A stretch of 64,000 nt of DNA from Ignavibacteriaceae bacterium (GCA_013388515.1 JACAFC010000094.1:1-64000), one strand, 5' to 3'; shown: positions 1 through 10,456, numbered from the stretch's first letter. Made by a program: numbers and translations. The notes: generated by a model from the letters alone, not told the origin.

Positions 1-3000
1 ATATCTTCCAGTTGTTTTTTCTTCATTTACTAACGTCATTATCTCTTCACCAATCACATCATACAATTTCAATGTTACTAAACCATCCTCCTTTATTTGG
101 TAGTTTATTGTGGTTGTGGGGTTGAAAGGATTCGGATAGTTCTGCTCAAGCGAATATTCTTTTGGGATAGAGTTCTCTGCCAACACAATTTCTGTTATCT
201 GTTTCTTAGGTAATTGTTTGTTCTCTTCATAAATGCAATCGCTTAAGCAAAATTCGTAGTTCTCTTTAACAATCAATTTAACTCTTAGGTAATATTCTCC
301 ATTAGATATCGAAGCACAGTCTAACTTGTAATAGGTTCTTGCATCAATCGTGTCCTTTGTTTCAAATGCTATGTCTTTCACTTTAATTGCTTCTCCAGTG
401 CTTGAGTTTACCAATTCTATAACTGGTTTAATATTTTCAGTTGAGACTTGAGCTTTATCTCTCTTAATCACATAAGCACAATCAGAAAACTCAAGTTTGC
501 TGGTTGATGATAAGGGAAAGCTTTCTGTTGCCATTGCTGTGGTTAACCGTGCCGCATCTGTTATTTTTATCATATCACTTTCTGGTATAAAACGAATATT
601 CTTTCCATCCATCTTAACATCTCCAAGTCCGTAAACAATTTCTGAGTTGTTTTTGTTTATCACAGCCAAGCGTGCATAATTAAACTCATCTCCGTTGGTT
701 GTCTTCTGCATTGTGTTAAAGTTATAGGGAATTGGTTTTACTGGATATGGTGCTGGAACATTTCTATCAAAGCTTACAGCTTTAATGTGGTTAAATTCTA
801 ATCCATTACCAAGCTGTACATCTTGCCCCCAATAAGAAGAAGGTAAATTATAAATAGAAGTATAATTTCCGCCTACGAATTTAATGCATCGCGATTGGTT
901 ATACATATTTGTCCAAGCAATTATAGAACCATCGCTGCCCGAACTTCTTGAGTTATTGTTTGAAGGATAAGCTGCTGCACCATTGTCACACTGCCTGAAG
1001 GTTGACCATGTTGTGCCGGTTTTTCTTTTAATTACCACCGTTGGCACACCGGAGTTATAACCGCTCCAACTTACTACTGGATCTCCAGCATGAGTAGAAA
1101 GTGAAGGAGAAACATTATTAGTAAACCCAGAACCCGAGGACACAACTGCATAATCTACAATTGTTCCGTTAACATAAAATTTGAAATATCTTATTTCAGT
1201 GTTTCCGTTTTGGTAAGCTAAGTAGAAATTTTGAACCGCTGCAGTCAACGATGGATTTACACTGCTTGAAGTGGTATTACTTAACGAAAAACTCGAGTTA
1301 ACAGTCCCATCCCCCATTACCTTGGCAGCCAGCAATACTGAGGTTGAGGTTGGTTTGAACACAACATAAGCTACGTTATTCTGTGCAGCAACAACCGGCT
1401 TTGTATCATATGAATATGATGATAGCTCATAAACTGTCCTCACCCACTGCTGTACACCGTATTGGTACTTGGCCAATATTATGCCTTGTTCTATATACGG
1501 AAAAACTTCTCTATCTATTTGGTAAACAATGTAAACATAATTTAGTCCATCGTCAGACTCAGCAATTGAAGCGTCCTTAGCATTTGTGCCGTAAGGATTT
1601 ACTCTTTGTTCTTGTCCCCAAGTGCTGCCCCCATCGGTGCTTATTGTATACCAAACACTTCCCATACTTTCGTAAACCATGTGGAGTTTTCCATCCCCGT
1701 TTGTACGCACTATTTTACGCTGGCTGTTGGTGGAAAAACCGGAGGTTACACCGGAAAGCAAATGCCCTTTTAAGTTTGCTTGCACCGTTGCGTTTGCACT
1801 TTTGAATACAACCGGTGTTTCTAATGCAGTTGGGTATTGAAACTCCGCACTGCCTGTGGGATTAGCACTCCAATCCAGGAAATAAAAATCCCTTGTGCCG
1901 AGCGAACCGCCTAAATTTATTGATTGCGTTTGATTGGCTTTGACGGAGTAGTAGGGGGGTTGCCAATCAACTCCTTGATTCAAGAAGACGCCTTTGTCGG
2001 TGACTCCTTCTTTACCTGTTGGTTCATACATCCCGCTAGCCGGAACCCAGTAATTTGTTGGTTGCGAGTTATCACTTAGTGCATACCAGGGGTCTTGAAA
2101 TTGAAAATTACCCTTCCCGCTTATAAATGCTCCATCAAGTCTTGCTTCAATTTTACCATAGTTCATATCTACAAAGCGTGCATATTGGGTACCTGCAGAT
2201 GCAACCTGGAAACTATTTATAAGCTTATTTTTAACGAAATCAGTATTCCAGTGGTGATGTTTATAATCTGTACTTCCGCTCCAGTTTACAAACCTTTCAT
2301 TATTTGTTTCAGCATTATGAATCCTTTGTTCAACTAAATTTCTGGATTGACCGGATGGGATAATGTCATGGACATTTCCATCAACTTTAAAGCTGCCCCC
2401 GGCATTTGTTGTGCCAATTTGGTTTGTAAATGATGTATTATACACAACTGCAGGATTTATGGAGTATGAATAGTCATAATCGCTGCCAGTTTTTTCAGTG
2501 ATAATTGGAAGCAAAGCTCCAAAGGTTTTTGTTTCAATGTACAATTCACCATCATTTGAAAATTCTCCTAGATCCATTTTTTCCCACCTCACGTATGACC
2601 CGTTTGACCAAGTTACTACCGCTTCCATGGGTGCACTTCCATAACCATCAAAATTAATCCTTAATCCACCCTGACCGCCAGGGTACAGTAGAATATGGTT
2701 TGAAGAGAGATGACCAAGGTTACTGCCCGAACCGCTTACCGGATAACTGTTATGTGTAGCTTTTAAGAGCACTTGAGGAAATCCTGTAATTCCTGCTTCA
2801 TCATAACCAAATCCTTGAACAGCACAGCTGCCGGTATAGAAATTCCAAACAATAAATTCTGTAAAAGCTTCTTGTAACGAAGAACCAAAGTTTTGTAAAA
2901 CATAATCATAAGAATCTAAAACACTTTCACTCGGATAATTTTGTCTTCTTTGCATAAAAGCTAAAAGCAGAGGAGCAGTGCTATAGCTGTTATTGTCAAA

Positions 3001-3912
3001 CTTTTGATGCAAGAAATCTTCCCAATAATAGTCTTCGTAACTACCACCACCACCATCATCAAGAGAAATAATAGGGGCGCTGAAAGGGCTGTAATAACCA
3101 TTTGCAATAGTATAATATAACATTGACTGATTTACATAATCAAAAACTAATTCCTCTGCCCATACTGCATCTAACTCAGCCCAGCGGTACTGGTTGAATA
3201 AAAATTGTGCATACTCAAATTGGCTTGCATGTTTAAACTCATGTGCACAAGTAACTTTCATTGTACCTATTTGATCTCCTTCCGGGTCTTGCGTTTGTGT
3301 GTAATTAGAAAAATTATTGTGCAATACTATCTTCGTACCTTCAAAATCATCATTTGATGTATAACCCCACGCTGTCATATATTGAAAATATACATTGTAA
3401 TGCCCATCCCCATCCCAATCATAAGGAGCTTCAAATCCACAGTTGTTTATCTGAACAATCCAGGATTGATCTAAATAATTCGCAATGTTTTCTATGAAGT
3501 CGGGGACTCCATCATAATCAGCATCTACAGAGGGTACGGCATCTGGTCCGCTTGTTGTATACGAGAGCTTAAAATATTCCTCAGGGCTTATGTAATCTAT
3601 TAACTCTGCATCTGTAGCAAGGTAGTTTTCAATAATATCCACTGAGCTTTTATTCAAATTATTTTTAATGTTGTAATACTCCGTTATGATCTCTGTGCCG
3701 CATTTTATTGCGGACGTAACTTCTGAAACATAATTTTTGTTTACTTTCGAAGGCTCGAACAGCCGATAAATTTTATTCAGCATCATTTCATCAACGGTTA
3801 TTTGTCCTTTAGCGTATGCTTGATCTAGCTGCTTAAATAACTGTGCATAGCTTGATGCAGCAAGAACTAAGAAAAAGCAGACAATAAAACCTATAGTTAT
3901 TTTGGTTTTCAT
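1..3912 (-). CDS. Secreted HExxH metalloprotease-like protein with type IX secretion tail (C-terminus off window)
   Basis: The frame is open from an ATG at 3910-3912 to the window edge, 1304 codons, so the last residues are missing. A signal peptide opens the protein (MKTKITIGFIVCFFLVLAASSYA). Residues 224-228 read HEFKH, an HExxH zinc-protease motif, within the context TCAHEFKHASQ, which resembles the MXAN_6640-type putative metalloproteases. The middle is long and rich in Ser, Thr, Gly and aromatic residues and looks like beta-sandwich or propeller material. A type IX secretion C-terminal domain begins near residue 1252 with YPNPFNP at about 1259. I infer an exported, surface-attached or released protein. 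Its protease activity and substrate are not shown. It is followed by the lipoprotein gene at 3989-5311, which is transcribed towards it. Confidence 0.82.
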   Translation of the reverse strand, partial: MKTKITIGFIVCFFLVLAASSYAQLFKQLDQAYAKGQITVDEMMLNKIYRLFEPSKVNKNYVSEVTSAIKCGTEIITEYYNIKNNLNKSSVDIIENYLATDAELIDYISPEEYFKLSYTTSGPDAVPSVDADYDGVPDFIENIANYLDQSWIVQINNCGFEAPYDWDGDGHYNVYFQYMTAWGYTSNDDFEGTKIVLHNNFSNYTQTQDPEGDQIGTMKVTCAHEFKHASQFEYAQFLFNQYRWAELDAVWAEELVFDYVNQSMLYYTIANGYYSPFSAPIISLDDGGGGSYEDYYWEDFLHQKFDNNSYSTAPLLLAFMQRRQNYPSESVLDSYDYVLQNFGSSLQEAFTEFIVWNFYTGSCAVQGFGYDEAGITGFPQVLLKATHNSYPVSGSGSNLGHLSSNHILLYPGGQGGLRINFDGYGSAPMEAVVTWSNGSYVRWEKMDLGEFSNDGELYIETKTFGALLPIITEKTGSDYDYSYSINPAVVYNTSFTNQIGTTNAGGSFKVDGNVHDIIPSGQSRNLVEQRIHNAETNNERFVNWSGSTDYKHHHWNTDFVKNKLINSFQVASAGTQYARFVDMNYGKIEARLDGAFISGKGNFQFQDPWYALSDNSQPTNYWVPASGMYEPTGKEGVTDKGVFLNQGVDWQPPYYSVKANQTQSINLGGSLGTRDFYFLDWSANPTGSAEFQYPTALETPVVFKSANATVQANLKGHLLSGVTSGFSTNSQRKIVRTNGDGKLHMVYESMGSVWYTISTDGGSTWGQEQRVNPYGTNAKDASIAESDDGLNYVYIVYQIDREVFPYIEQGIILAKYQYGVQQWVRTVYELSSYSYDTKPVVAAQNNVAYVVFKPTSTSVLLAAKVMGDGTVNSSFSLSNTTSSSVNPSLTAAVQNFYLAYQNGNTEIRYFKFYVNGTIVDYAVVSSGSGFTNNVSPSLSTHAGDPVVSWSGYNSGVPTVVIKRKTGTTWSTFRQCDNGAAAYPSNNNSRSSGSDGSIIAWTNMYNQSRCIKFVGGNYTSIYNLPSSYWGQDVQLGNGLEFNHIKAVSFDRNVPAPYPVKPIPYNFNTMQKTTNGDEFNYARLAVINKNNSEIVYGLGDVKMDGKNIRFIPESDMIKITDAARLTTAMATESFPLSSTSKLEFSDCAYVIKRDKAQVSTENIKPVIELVNSSTGEAIKVKDIAFETKDTIDARTYYKLDCASISNGEYYLRVKLIVKENYEFCLSDCIYEENKQLPKKQITEIVLAENSIPKEYSLEQNYPNPFNPTTTINYQIKEDGLVTLKLYDVIGEEIMTLVNEEKTTGRY

Positions 3913-3988
3913 AGTACAAACTCCCACGTTAAATTTGTTTAAAAAGTTAATTATAAAGTTCCCCTAAATTTCATATAATTGAATAGTA

Positions 3989-5311
3989 TCATCTCTTACC
4001 AATAGTTATTAACCCATAATTTTCTATTCCATTTAAGTATTTGAATCCTACTATGACAATTAATTTTTCAGTAACGCATAGACGTATATAGTGATTATTA
4101 GGATTTAATAATTCATCATACCTTTTCCAGCTAACACCGTTATAATGCCACAATATGCCGTTGTAACCAGTAATAAATATATCATTAACATCATTACCTC
4201 TAACGGCATTTGATCCCCAAGTGTTTATGTCCCCCTTCCACATTGCCGTACCCTCTCCTTTTGTATCTACACTGCTTCGGTAAAGGTCATAAAATGTTAA
4301 TGAAAATAATTTGCTCCCTTTTAACCAAATGCTTTTTATCCATCCGGTTATAGTATCCCTTTTATAGCCAAATAGATCATCCTCAATAATTTTGGTTAAC
4401 ACACCATACTTATATCTTAACAATACGGTGGGCATAAAATCCTTGTAACCAGAAATAAATACATTCTCTCCATCCCCATAAATATCTGCTAAGTCTGTTG
4501 TTGTCCCGCTCTCCATCTTTTTCCATACTCCATTTTGGAAGTGAGCAATGTTACCGCCATTGCCTACCGCATATAAATCATTGCTTGAACTACCCCAGAG
4601 TTTGTTAATTGAGCCTGTGAGCAGTGGTCTTATGCTACAATCTGGTTTGTTTGTTTTACCATTGAACCATCCGATACTGCCCCCACTAGTTACAACTATA
4701 TCCGTGTCTGAAAAAGCCCAGATTGCTCTCAAAGGCGCATAATCAACTGCGTTACAAGAACTATAAGTGTAAATCCTTTTCAACTTCCAACTTTGCCCGT
4801 CCCAATGCACAGCATTGTATGCATGCGGGTCGGGGTTGCCAAGCGAGTCATTCATATAAATTTCACCCACAGCCCAAATGTTGTTTTGGTTTATTATAGC
4901 TACATCGTAAAGCGTGCTGGTGCGTTCACCAAATGTAAATGTTTGCCAGGTAAAGTTGTGGGAAGTGGTGTCCATCGTTTGGGCAAGTACCTCGTTTGTT
5001 GTTAGTTGTAGGTTGTTTGTAGTTGCTGTCGCTGTAAACTTATAGCTTTGGTTTGGCAGCAGTGAGTCAACATACAGTAAAGTATCCGTAGTGGTTAAGG
5101 ATACTACCAATCTTGCTTGCCCATTCTGCGTTAGAGTTATGGAATTTGGGATTTGCAAATTGGTGCTTCGTAACAGTAGCCATCCTTCGGTGCAAGAGAT
5201 GTCCTCAAGCGTAAGAGACAAGCTACCGTTTGAGGGCGGCTCGGTTGTTTCGCACTGGGCGAAGAGTAAGAGTATGAGAAAGAGTAAGAGCATAGTTTGT
5301 TTTAATTTCAT
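3989..5311 (-). CDS. Outer-membrane lipoprotein with propeller-like repeats
   Basis: This 440-residue protein starts with a lipoprotein signal ending LLLFAQC, with Cys20 as the predicted lipidated residue. Residues about 28-110 resemble a fibronectin III-like beta domain. From about residue 120 onward there are repeated blades with motifs such as IWAVGE, DLYAVGNGGNIAH and DIFITGYNGILWHYNG. That spacing is typical of the seven-bladed-propeller lipoproteins common in Ignavibacteria. No catalytic residues are recognisable. Probably a cell-surface binding or structural protein. The gene lies 76 bp upstream of the metalloprotease gene on the same strand, but co-transcription is not proven. Confidence 0.7.
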   Translation of the reverse strand: MKLKQTMLLLFLILLLFAQCETTEPPSNGSLSLTLEDISCTEGWLLLRSTNLQIPNSITLTQNGQARLVVSLTTTDTLLYVDSLLPNQSYKFTATATTNNLQLTTNEVLAQTMDTTSHNFTWQTFTFGERTSTLYDVAIINQNNIWAVGEIYMNDSLGNPDPHAYNAVHWDGQSWKLKRIYTYSSCNAVDYAPLRAIWAFSDTDIVVTSGGSIGWFNGKTNKPDCSIRPLLTGSINKLWGSSSNDLYAVGNGGNIAHFQNGVWKKMESGTTTDLADIYGDGENVFISGYKDFMPTVLLRYKYGVLTKIIEDDLFGYKRDTITGWIKSIWLKGSKLFSLTFYDLYRSSVDTKGEGTAMWKGDINTWGSNAVRGNDVNDIFITGYNGILWHYNGVSWKRYDELLNPNNHYIRLCVTEKLIVIVGFKYLNGIENYGLITIGKR

Positions 5312-5692
5312 GTTGTTGGTTTCCTTTTGTCAATTAAGTCGTTGGAAGTATAGTAAAGCTATTTATAACCGGAGAAATATTCTTGAGTGGTGAAAAGTGA
5401 AATGTCGAACGTGAAAGGTGAGTGATAAGAAAGATATTTTTTATTAAAATCTTCACATCTTAATTTAAACAGGAAAAAAGTAAAGGATGGGTTTAAAAAT
5501 AACATATCCCGCCCCCCCCCCCGAAGCAGAGAAGAGTAATTTGAATTCGGACTTTGCCTCTTATGAAATCACTTGTTTTAATTGCTCACCCTGTAGAAGA
5601 TTTATTCCCTGATTTAAAATATACATGAAATCCGCTACTGTCAAGAAGAATTTTAGTATGCGATTATTCTAAAGTTATGTTCTTAACCTAAC
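5312..5692. other. Intergenic stretch with an 11-C homopolymer
   Basis: No open frame with coding character is visible here. The notable feature is an uninterrupted run of eleven C at 5512-5522, preceded by CCCG, in otherwise AT-rich sequence. It lies between the beta-CASP nuclease gene, which ends at 5693, and the start of the lipoprotein gene at 5311. The rest is featureless upstream DNA. Confidence 0.6.
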
Positions 5693-7057
5693 TCAAATCT
5701 TAATTTGTATCCCTGTTTCAGCTTGAAAAACTTTTGGGGTTTTAAATATCTTTAAAATTTGATTACCAACCCAGCTAATTGCTTGCTCATCCCCATGAAC
5801 TAGAATTACATTGGATGGCTTTAGTCTTCTTACAATCTCAATCAGCCCTTCTCTATTTGAGTGTGCAGAAAATTTAAATTGTTTTATTGAACATTTAACA
5901 TCAATGGGTTCGCTAAAATCAGATAGTTTTATTTTATCGTTTTTCTTTGCATTAGAGATTTTGAATCCGGGAGTGTTCTCGTCCATATAACCAACCACAA
6001 AAATTGCAGAATTTCTTTGTTTCAACCAGTGCTTTGCCAATTTAAAAGAAGCAGTTCCTTCTATCATCATTCCGCTTGATGCAACCACAATACAAGGATT
6101 TTTAAAGAATTCTTCTGGGTTTTCAACATCATTTAGGTTTTTATATGGAATTGACTTTAGCTGAAATTCAGTATCATTTACATTAACCAAATAGCGGTTA
6201 ACATCATAAAGCCGATTAATTTTGGTTCCAATTCCTCCGGTATAAATATCAACAACCGGTAATTTTCTTTTTTCCATCAGCTTCCAAATTGTTGACAGCA
6301 TCTCCTGCATTTTACCCAATGCGAACACAGGAATTAAAATCGATCCGCCGTTGTTCAGAATCTTGTTTGCTTCAGCTGCAAACCTTTCAGCTTCCTTTGA
6401 CCAGGTTAAAATTTGAGAAGAATCGGATGCACCGTAAGTGCATTCTAAAATTAAAGTATCAACTTTTTCTCTTGGGAGTTCGCATCCTTTCAGCAAAGTT
6501 TGATTAGTTAAGTTTATATCACCAGTGTAGAAAATCTTCTTGCTATTATGCTCAAGCATGATGCTTACTGAACCGAGTATATGCCCAGCATCATGAAATG
6601 AGATTTTAATGGATTCACTGCTGTTGTGTTTGTAACCCTCAATCTCAAACACATCTTTGATTGGTTTAAAATCAATGGTTTGAGATAAAAGATCAATCTC
6701 TTCATGCGTATAAGCTTGAAAGTTATCATCCTTCCCCAATTGCTTTTGCATAATCGCAACTGAGTTGTGAAGGGTTAATTCTGCAAGATCTCTTGTTTGC
6801 CTTGAAGTAATAACTTTAATGTAAGGATGCTGCTTAACTAAAAAAGGCAAAGAAGTTAGATGATCTTGATGAGCATGTGAAATGAGAACATAATCAACAG
6901 GTAAATTTTCAATCAGGCTGAAATCGGGTAAAGAATCTAACCCAGTTTTTTGTGGATGCATTCCGCAATCTAGAACTATTCCCGTTCCGGCAATATTTAG
7001 ATAATAGCAGTTTGCACCAATTTCACCAGCACCGCCGAGAGGAAGAAATTTAATCAT
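5693..7057 (-). CDS. Metallo-beta-lactamase fold beta-CASP nuclease (RNA-processing type)
   Basis: The 454 residues carry the beta-CASP family motifs in order. HAHQDH is at 61-66 (motif 2, two-metal site). The later ligands are in the segments HDAGHILGS and YTGDIN. The LECTYG segment precedes the beta-CASP cap. ASSGMM follows, then FSAHSN and VHGDEQA in the C-terminal RMMBL region. This arrangement matches bacterial relatives of CPSF-73/YSH1, which cleave RNA endo- or exonucleolytically with zinc. The substrate here is unknown. Length is normal for the family. The start is chosen at MIKFLPLGGAGEIG, which begins the first beta strand of the fold. It lies just beyond the terminator of the gene at 7134, so it may be transcribed separately. 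Confidence 0.88.
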   Translation of the reverse strand: MIKFLPLGGAGEIGANCYYLNIAGTGIVLDCGMHPQKTGLDSLPDFSLIENLPVDYVLISHAHQDHLTSLPFLVKQHPYIKVITSRQTRDLAELTLHNSVAIMQKQLGKDDNFQAYTHEEIDLLSQTIDFKPIKDVFEIEGYKHNSSESIKISFHDAGHILGSVSIMLEHNSKKIFYTGDINLTNQTLLKGCELPREKVDTLILECTYGASDSSQILTWSKEAERFAAEANKILNNGGSILIPVFALGKMQEMLSTIWKLMEKRKLPVVDIYTGGIGTKINRLYDVNRYLVNVNDTEFQLKSIPYKNLNDVENPEEFFKNPCIVVASSGMMIEGTASFKLAKHWLKQRNSAIFVVGYMDENTPGFKISNAKKNDKIKLSDFSEPIDVKCSIKQFKFSAHSNREGLIEIVRRLKPSNVILVHGDEQAISWVGNQILKIFKTPKVFQAETGIQIKI

Positions 7058-7086
7058 ATTGTAAATCTACGCTTTAAACACAAAAA

Positions 7087-7114
7087 AAGCCGGAGTAACA
7101 AGTACCTCCGGCTT
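7087..7114 (-). terminator. Rho-independent terminator
   Basis: A GC-rich hairpin pairs AAGCCGGAG (7087-7095) with CTCCGGCTT (7106-7114). On the minus strand it is followed by a run of T (the A tract at 7082-7088). It lies 20 bp past the stop of the beta-helix gene and fits as its terminator. Confidence 0.85.
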
Positions 7115-7133
7115 AATTTGGAGAATAAAATTT

Positions 7134-9461
7134 TTACTTCGTGAGAATCATCTTCTTCGTTTGAGTAAATCCGCCAGCTTTTATTTGATATAAATATATT
7201 CCACTCGGAAGGTTTGAAGCATCAAAACTTATTGAATATGTTCCAGCTGCTTTTACTTCATTCACGAGTTTAAGTATTTCTCCTCCAAGAATATCATATA
7301 CTTTAAGAGTAACGAATTCATCCTTGGGTATGCTGAACTTTATTCGAGTTGCTGGGTTGAATGGATTTGGATAAGCATCGCTTAAAGAATATCTCTCCGG
7401 TATATTCTCAGTAAAGGTTTCTTTTTTCAGATTGCCGGCATTAAGAATTCCTAAATTAATTCCCGCAAATACTGTGAGATCCTCATCCGGGAATGCTTCT
7501 TTCATTCTTGAATAATACTCGTTGGCTTTTACCAAGTCTTGCTCACATTCAAAGTAATAGTTTGCCAAATCATAAAGTGCAGTTAACTCATTTACTGTGT
7601 TAGGGTAGTTGTTAATGAGTTCTGTATTATAAGCTACCATGTCTTTGTAATTATTAGCAAGGGCGGATTCTCTTGCAAGAAGTCTAACCGCAAATGGTCT
7701 TAATGCATCTTCTTTGGTTCTTGAATATATTTTCGTTAATGAACTACTCAATGCTGTTTTATTGTTCAAGTTAAATTTGTATAATGCTAAAAGTGCGAGC
7801 GGTGAATATTTCTGATCATATTTTCCTTCAATAATTAGCTGCAATAGTTCTTTAGCTTTTTGCAAGTCACCCTTTCTTCCAGTAGCAATAGCTTCCCAGT
7901 ACAATACAGCTGCATCGCCTTCGTTAATGAGTGAATTACTATTCTTACCTAAAGATGCTGCCAAAGAACCGCTGCATTCAGAACCTGGATTTGGATCTGA
8001 ACCTAAAGGAGTTCTTGATAAAATCCATGAAGTGCCATCTGCATAGACTTGTGGATTGGGCGAACCCCAATAATTGTTATCTGCATAAATTCCAGAATGA
8101 TTTACGGCTTCCATATCTGGCAGATCACTTCCGAATATGCTGTTATAACCGCCATCAAAGTCATAACCCATATAAACTGTTGAATAATTTTGAGCTTTTA
8201 AAAGCGGAGTTGCAGCGCAAGTAATTGCATTGTAACCACGCCATTGACCTGATGGCTGAACAAAATTTGGTACGCTTGAAGTTATGACTACTCCATGCGC
8301 ATTATCCGAAATGAAGTTATTATAGATGTAAGGGGAAGCGTTATTTAACAGCATTGCATAACCATTACCTTGCAGTGTATTGTCATGCCAGTAAAAGCTT
8401 GTTGAAATATTATTGGCATTTATACCATAGTTGGTATTGTTGCTAATATTGTTTCCGTCAAGCCAAGGACTTGATGATGAAAGGTTAAGGCCGGTACCAT
8501 TGTTAGAAATAGTATTGTCTGATAGTGTAAGTGTTGAACTGCTTAGACTATTTATTCCATAAAGTGAATTATTCGTTATTGTGCAGTTTGAGAGTGTTAC
8601 GGTTGCGCCGGAACTATAAATACCATACTGGGCTTCTCTAATTGTTGAATTACTAAATGAGCCATTACCACCAGAATTAAAAGTTAGGCTGTGCCAGTAA
8701 CCAGGGCTGCCGTTACCTTTTAAAGTGGCACCATTGGCATTAAACCATCCACCGCTTTGAACTGTGAGTTTTTTGCCAGGACTAAAAGTGATTATTGCTC
8801 CATTGTTTAGAGCTAAAGTTTTACCTGACAGAACTGATAAATCTGAAGTCACTGTTTGGGAGCCCGTAACGTTTACTGTCTGCCCTGAAAAACAAGCATT
8901 TAATGCTGATGCGATGTTAGATTGGTCTTGAGGTACATCAACAGATCTTCTGTAATATTTATTTGGAAGCCCATAGCCACTTGGGACATAATTCTCGGCA
9001 TGAAGAGCGAGTGGTAATGCTCCCCACTTTGAGATATAAACATTCGGTGTTGCAGTCGTAATAGCAGAATGATTTCCAGAATAACTCACTTTTGTAGAAA
9101 TGCTTTCCGTTAGTTCATCATAGCTCCCATCTGTCCAATAAATATCTTCTGCCGTAGAAGTATTTAATCCAACCCATACGCGAGAACCTCCTTGGCTTAC
9201 ATGCCAAGCATAAGCATGGCAATTGTAAGTTCTTGACGCATCATCTAATCGAGTTGCTTGTGGATAATCTTCGTCAAAATCGGTATTTATTTGAGTTATT
9301 GTAGCTTAATCAAATTCTGTACGGGTATATACATCAGGTACAACACTGCCTCGCGGAGTGTAAATTGTAGTCTGAGAATCACAATAAGATATACTGTATA
9401 AATTTGCAAAAGAACAGAACAATAAAAATATAAGAGATCGTTTGATTTGTTCAGTTTTCAT
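7134..9461 (-). pseudogene. Secreted beta-helix protein with cysteine-peptidase-like N-domain and type IX tail, interrupted by one in-frame TAA
   Basis: The frame runs from ATG 9459-9461 to the stop at 7134, 776 codons, but codon 52 (9306-9308) is TAA. Past it the frame stays open with good coding character. A GTG at 9087-9089 gives an apparent 651-residue protein without a signal peptide. The full product has a signal peptide (MKTEQIKRSLIFLLF). A region about 53-155 contains YNCHAYAWH (Cys81), HSAI (His131) and KWG..PL..H (Trp146, His154), which looks like a papain/NlpC-like cysteine-histidine site. Parallel beta-helix repeats follow (N-x-I-x-N-N patterns, about 190-420), then a TPR-like helical region (about 440-650), then a YPNPFNP secretion tail ending QTKKMILTK. 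The peptidase assignment is inference. Inactivation or a sequence error explains the stop best. Confidence 0.75.
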
Positions 9462-9474
9462 TTTTAAACCCATA

Positions 9475-10206
9475 TTATTGATTATTAAATAATTCTTTAG
9501 ATAATGAAACAATTTCCTTAATAATATCTTTATCAACGAACATGCTCGTATTAATAAAATAATTTACTTTCTTATTTTTACTTATACTCAATTTCGAAGT
9601 AAAGTTTGATCCTCTCAAGATATTTCCCATAAGAAAAATATTTGATTCAATGCTTCTCATATCATATTCATCGTGGTCTAACATTTTATCATGTTTAATG
9701 AGTATTTCTTTAAGTAATGACCTTCTTAATTGAGAAGAAGAATTTTTATATAATTCTGGTTGTGTTAAAATTATTTCCAGTTTACATAACTCTGCAGTAT
9801 ATCTGCCTTTATCAAGTAAGGTACTTCTTTCATCTATTGCATCCGGGTCCATTTTTTCATAGAATTTTAAAAGCTCTGCTAATGCATCTTTTCTGTTTAC
9901 CAATTCATTAAAATCTTTTCTCAATTGCTCAAAACCTTCTTTGATATTATTATAAGCCCACATATCAGAAAATAACGGGTAGTTTAAGCAAGTCATAACT
10001 AGAGAACTTGTTGAAATTGACTTCATTACACGAGATGGAAGCTGAAGCACTTTTAGCATTTCATCATGTGTTTTTAATTCTTTCCATTCAAGCATGCCAG
10101 GTTTTATTGGAAAGTTGTAGACATCATTCTTTTGCTGTGCTATTATTGAAATTGTAAAAAACATAAGCAAAAGAATTAGGGCTATAAAATTTTTTCTGGT
10201 AATCAC
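9475..10206 (-). CDS. Exported protein of unknown function
   Basis: A 243-residue protein with an N-terminal signal peptide (MITRKNFIALILLLMFFTISIIAQQ), otherwise mostly alpha-helical and charged. I do not recognise a family. The start is a GTG at 10204-10206, supported by an AAGGAG ribosome-binding site a few bases upstream; no better ATG lies in frame. Its stop is 13 bp before the ATG of the interrupted beta-helix gene on the same strand, so the two were probably one operon. It may therefore act with that protein outside the cytoplasm. Confidence 0.6.
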   Translation of the reverse strand: MITRKNFIALILLLMFFTISIIAQQKNDVYNFPIKPGMLEWKELKTHDEMLKVLQLPSRVMKSISTSSLVMTCLNYPLFSDMWAYNNIKEGFEQLRKDFNELVNRKDALAELLKFYEKMDPDAIDERSTLLDKGRYTAELCKLEIILTQPELYKNSSSQLRRSLLKEILIKHDKMLDHDEYDMRSIESNIFLMGNILRGSNFTSKLSISKNKKVNYFINTSMFVDKDIIKEIVSLSKELFNNQ

Positions 10207-10324
10207 ATTTATTTTCTCCTTAATAATTTTTATTTATTTTTGGTATCGATTACAATAAAGAACCGTTAAATACTTAAGATTTAGTCCGCCAAGACACTTA
10301 AGAATAATTTAATGTGCTTTGCCG

Positions 10325-10350
10325 AAGGGAAAGGCTTTGACCTTTCCCTT
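10325..10350. terminator. Hairpin, possible terminator
   Basis: AAGGGAAAGG (10325-10334) pairs perfectly with CCTTTCCCTT (10341-10350) around a six-base loop. It lies about 107 bp past the stop of the lipoprotein-like gene at 10457-11566. The U-tract is weak on both strands, so termination is likely but not certain. Confidence 0.5.
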
Positions 10351-10456
10351 TTGGTTTAAGGTGATCTGATTGTCAGCATATTTCCTTCGTTAATCATTTT
10401 GATCTGTCTAGAGAAGAAATTTTATAAATCAAAACCATCTTCATCTTGGAGTTGTA

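Noticed and set aside
2095-2337. Plus-strand ORF with apparent hydrophobic segments inside the metalloprotease gene
   Set aside because: It is an antisense shadow of the long minus-strand frame.
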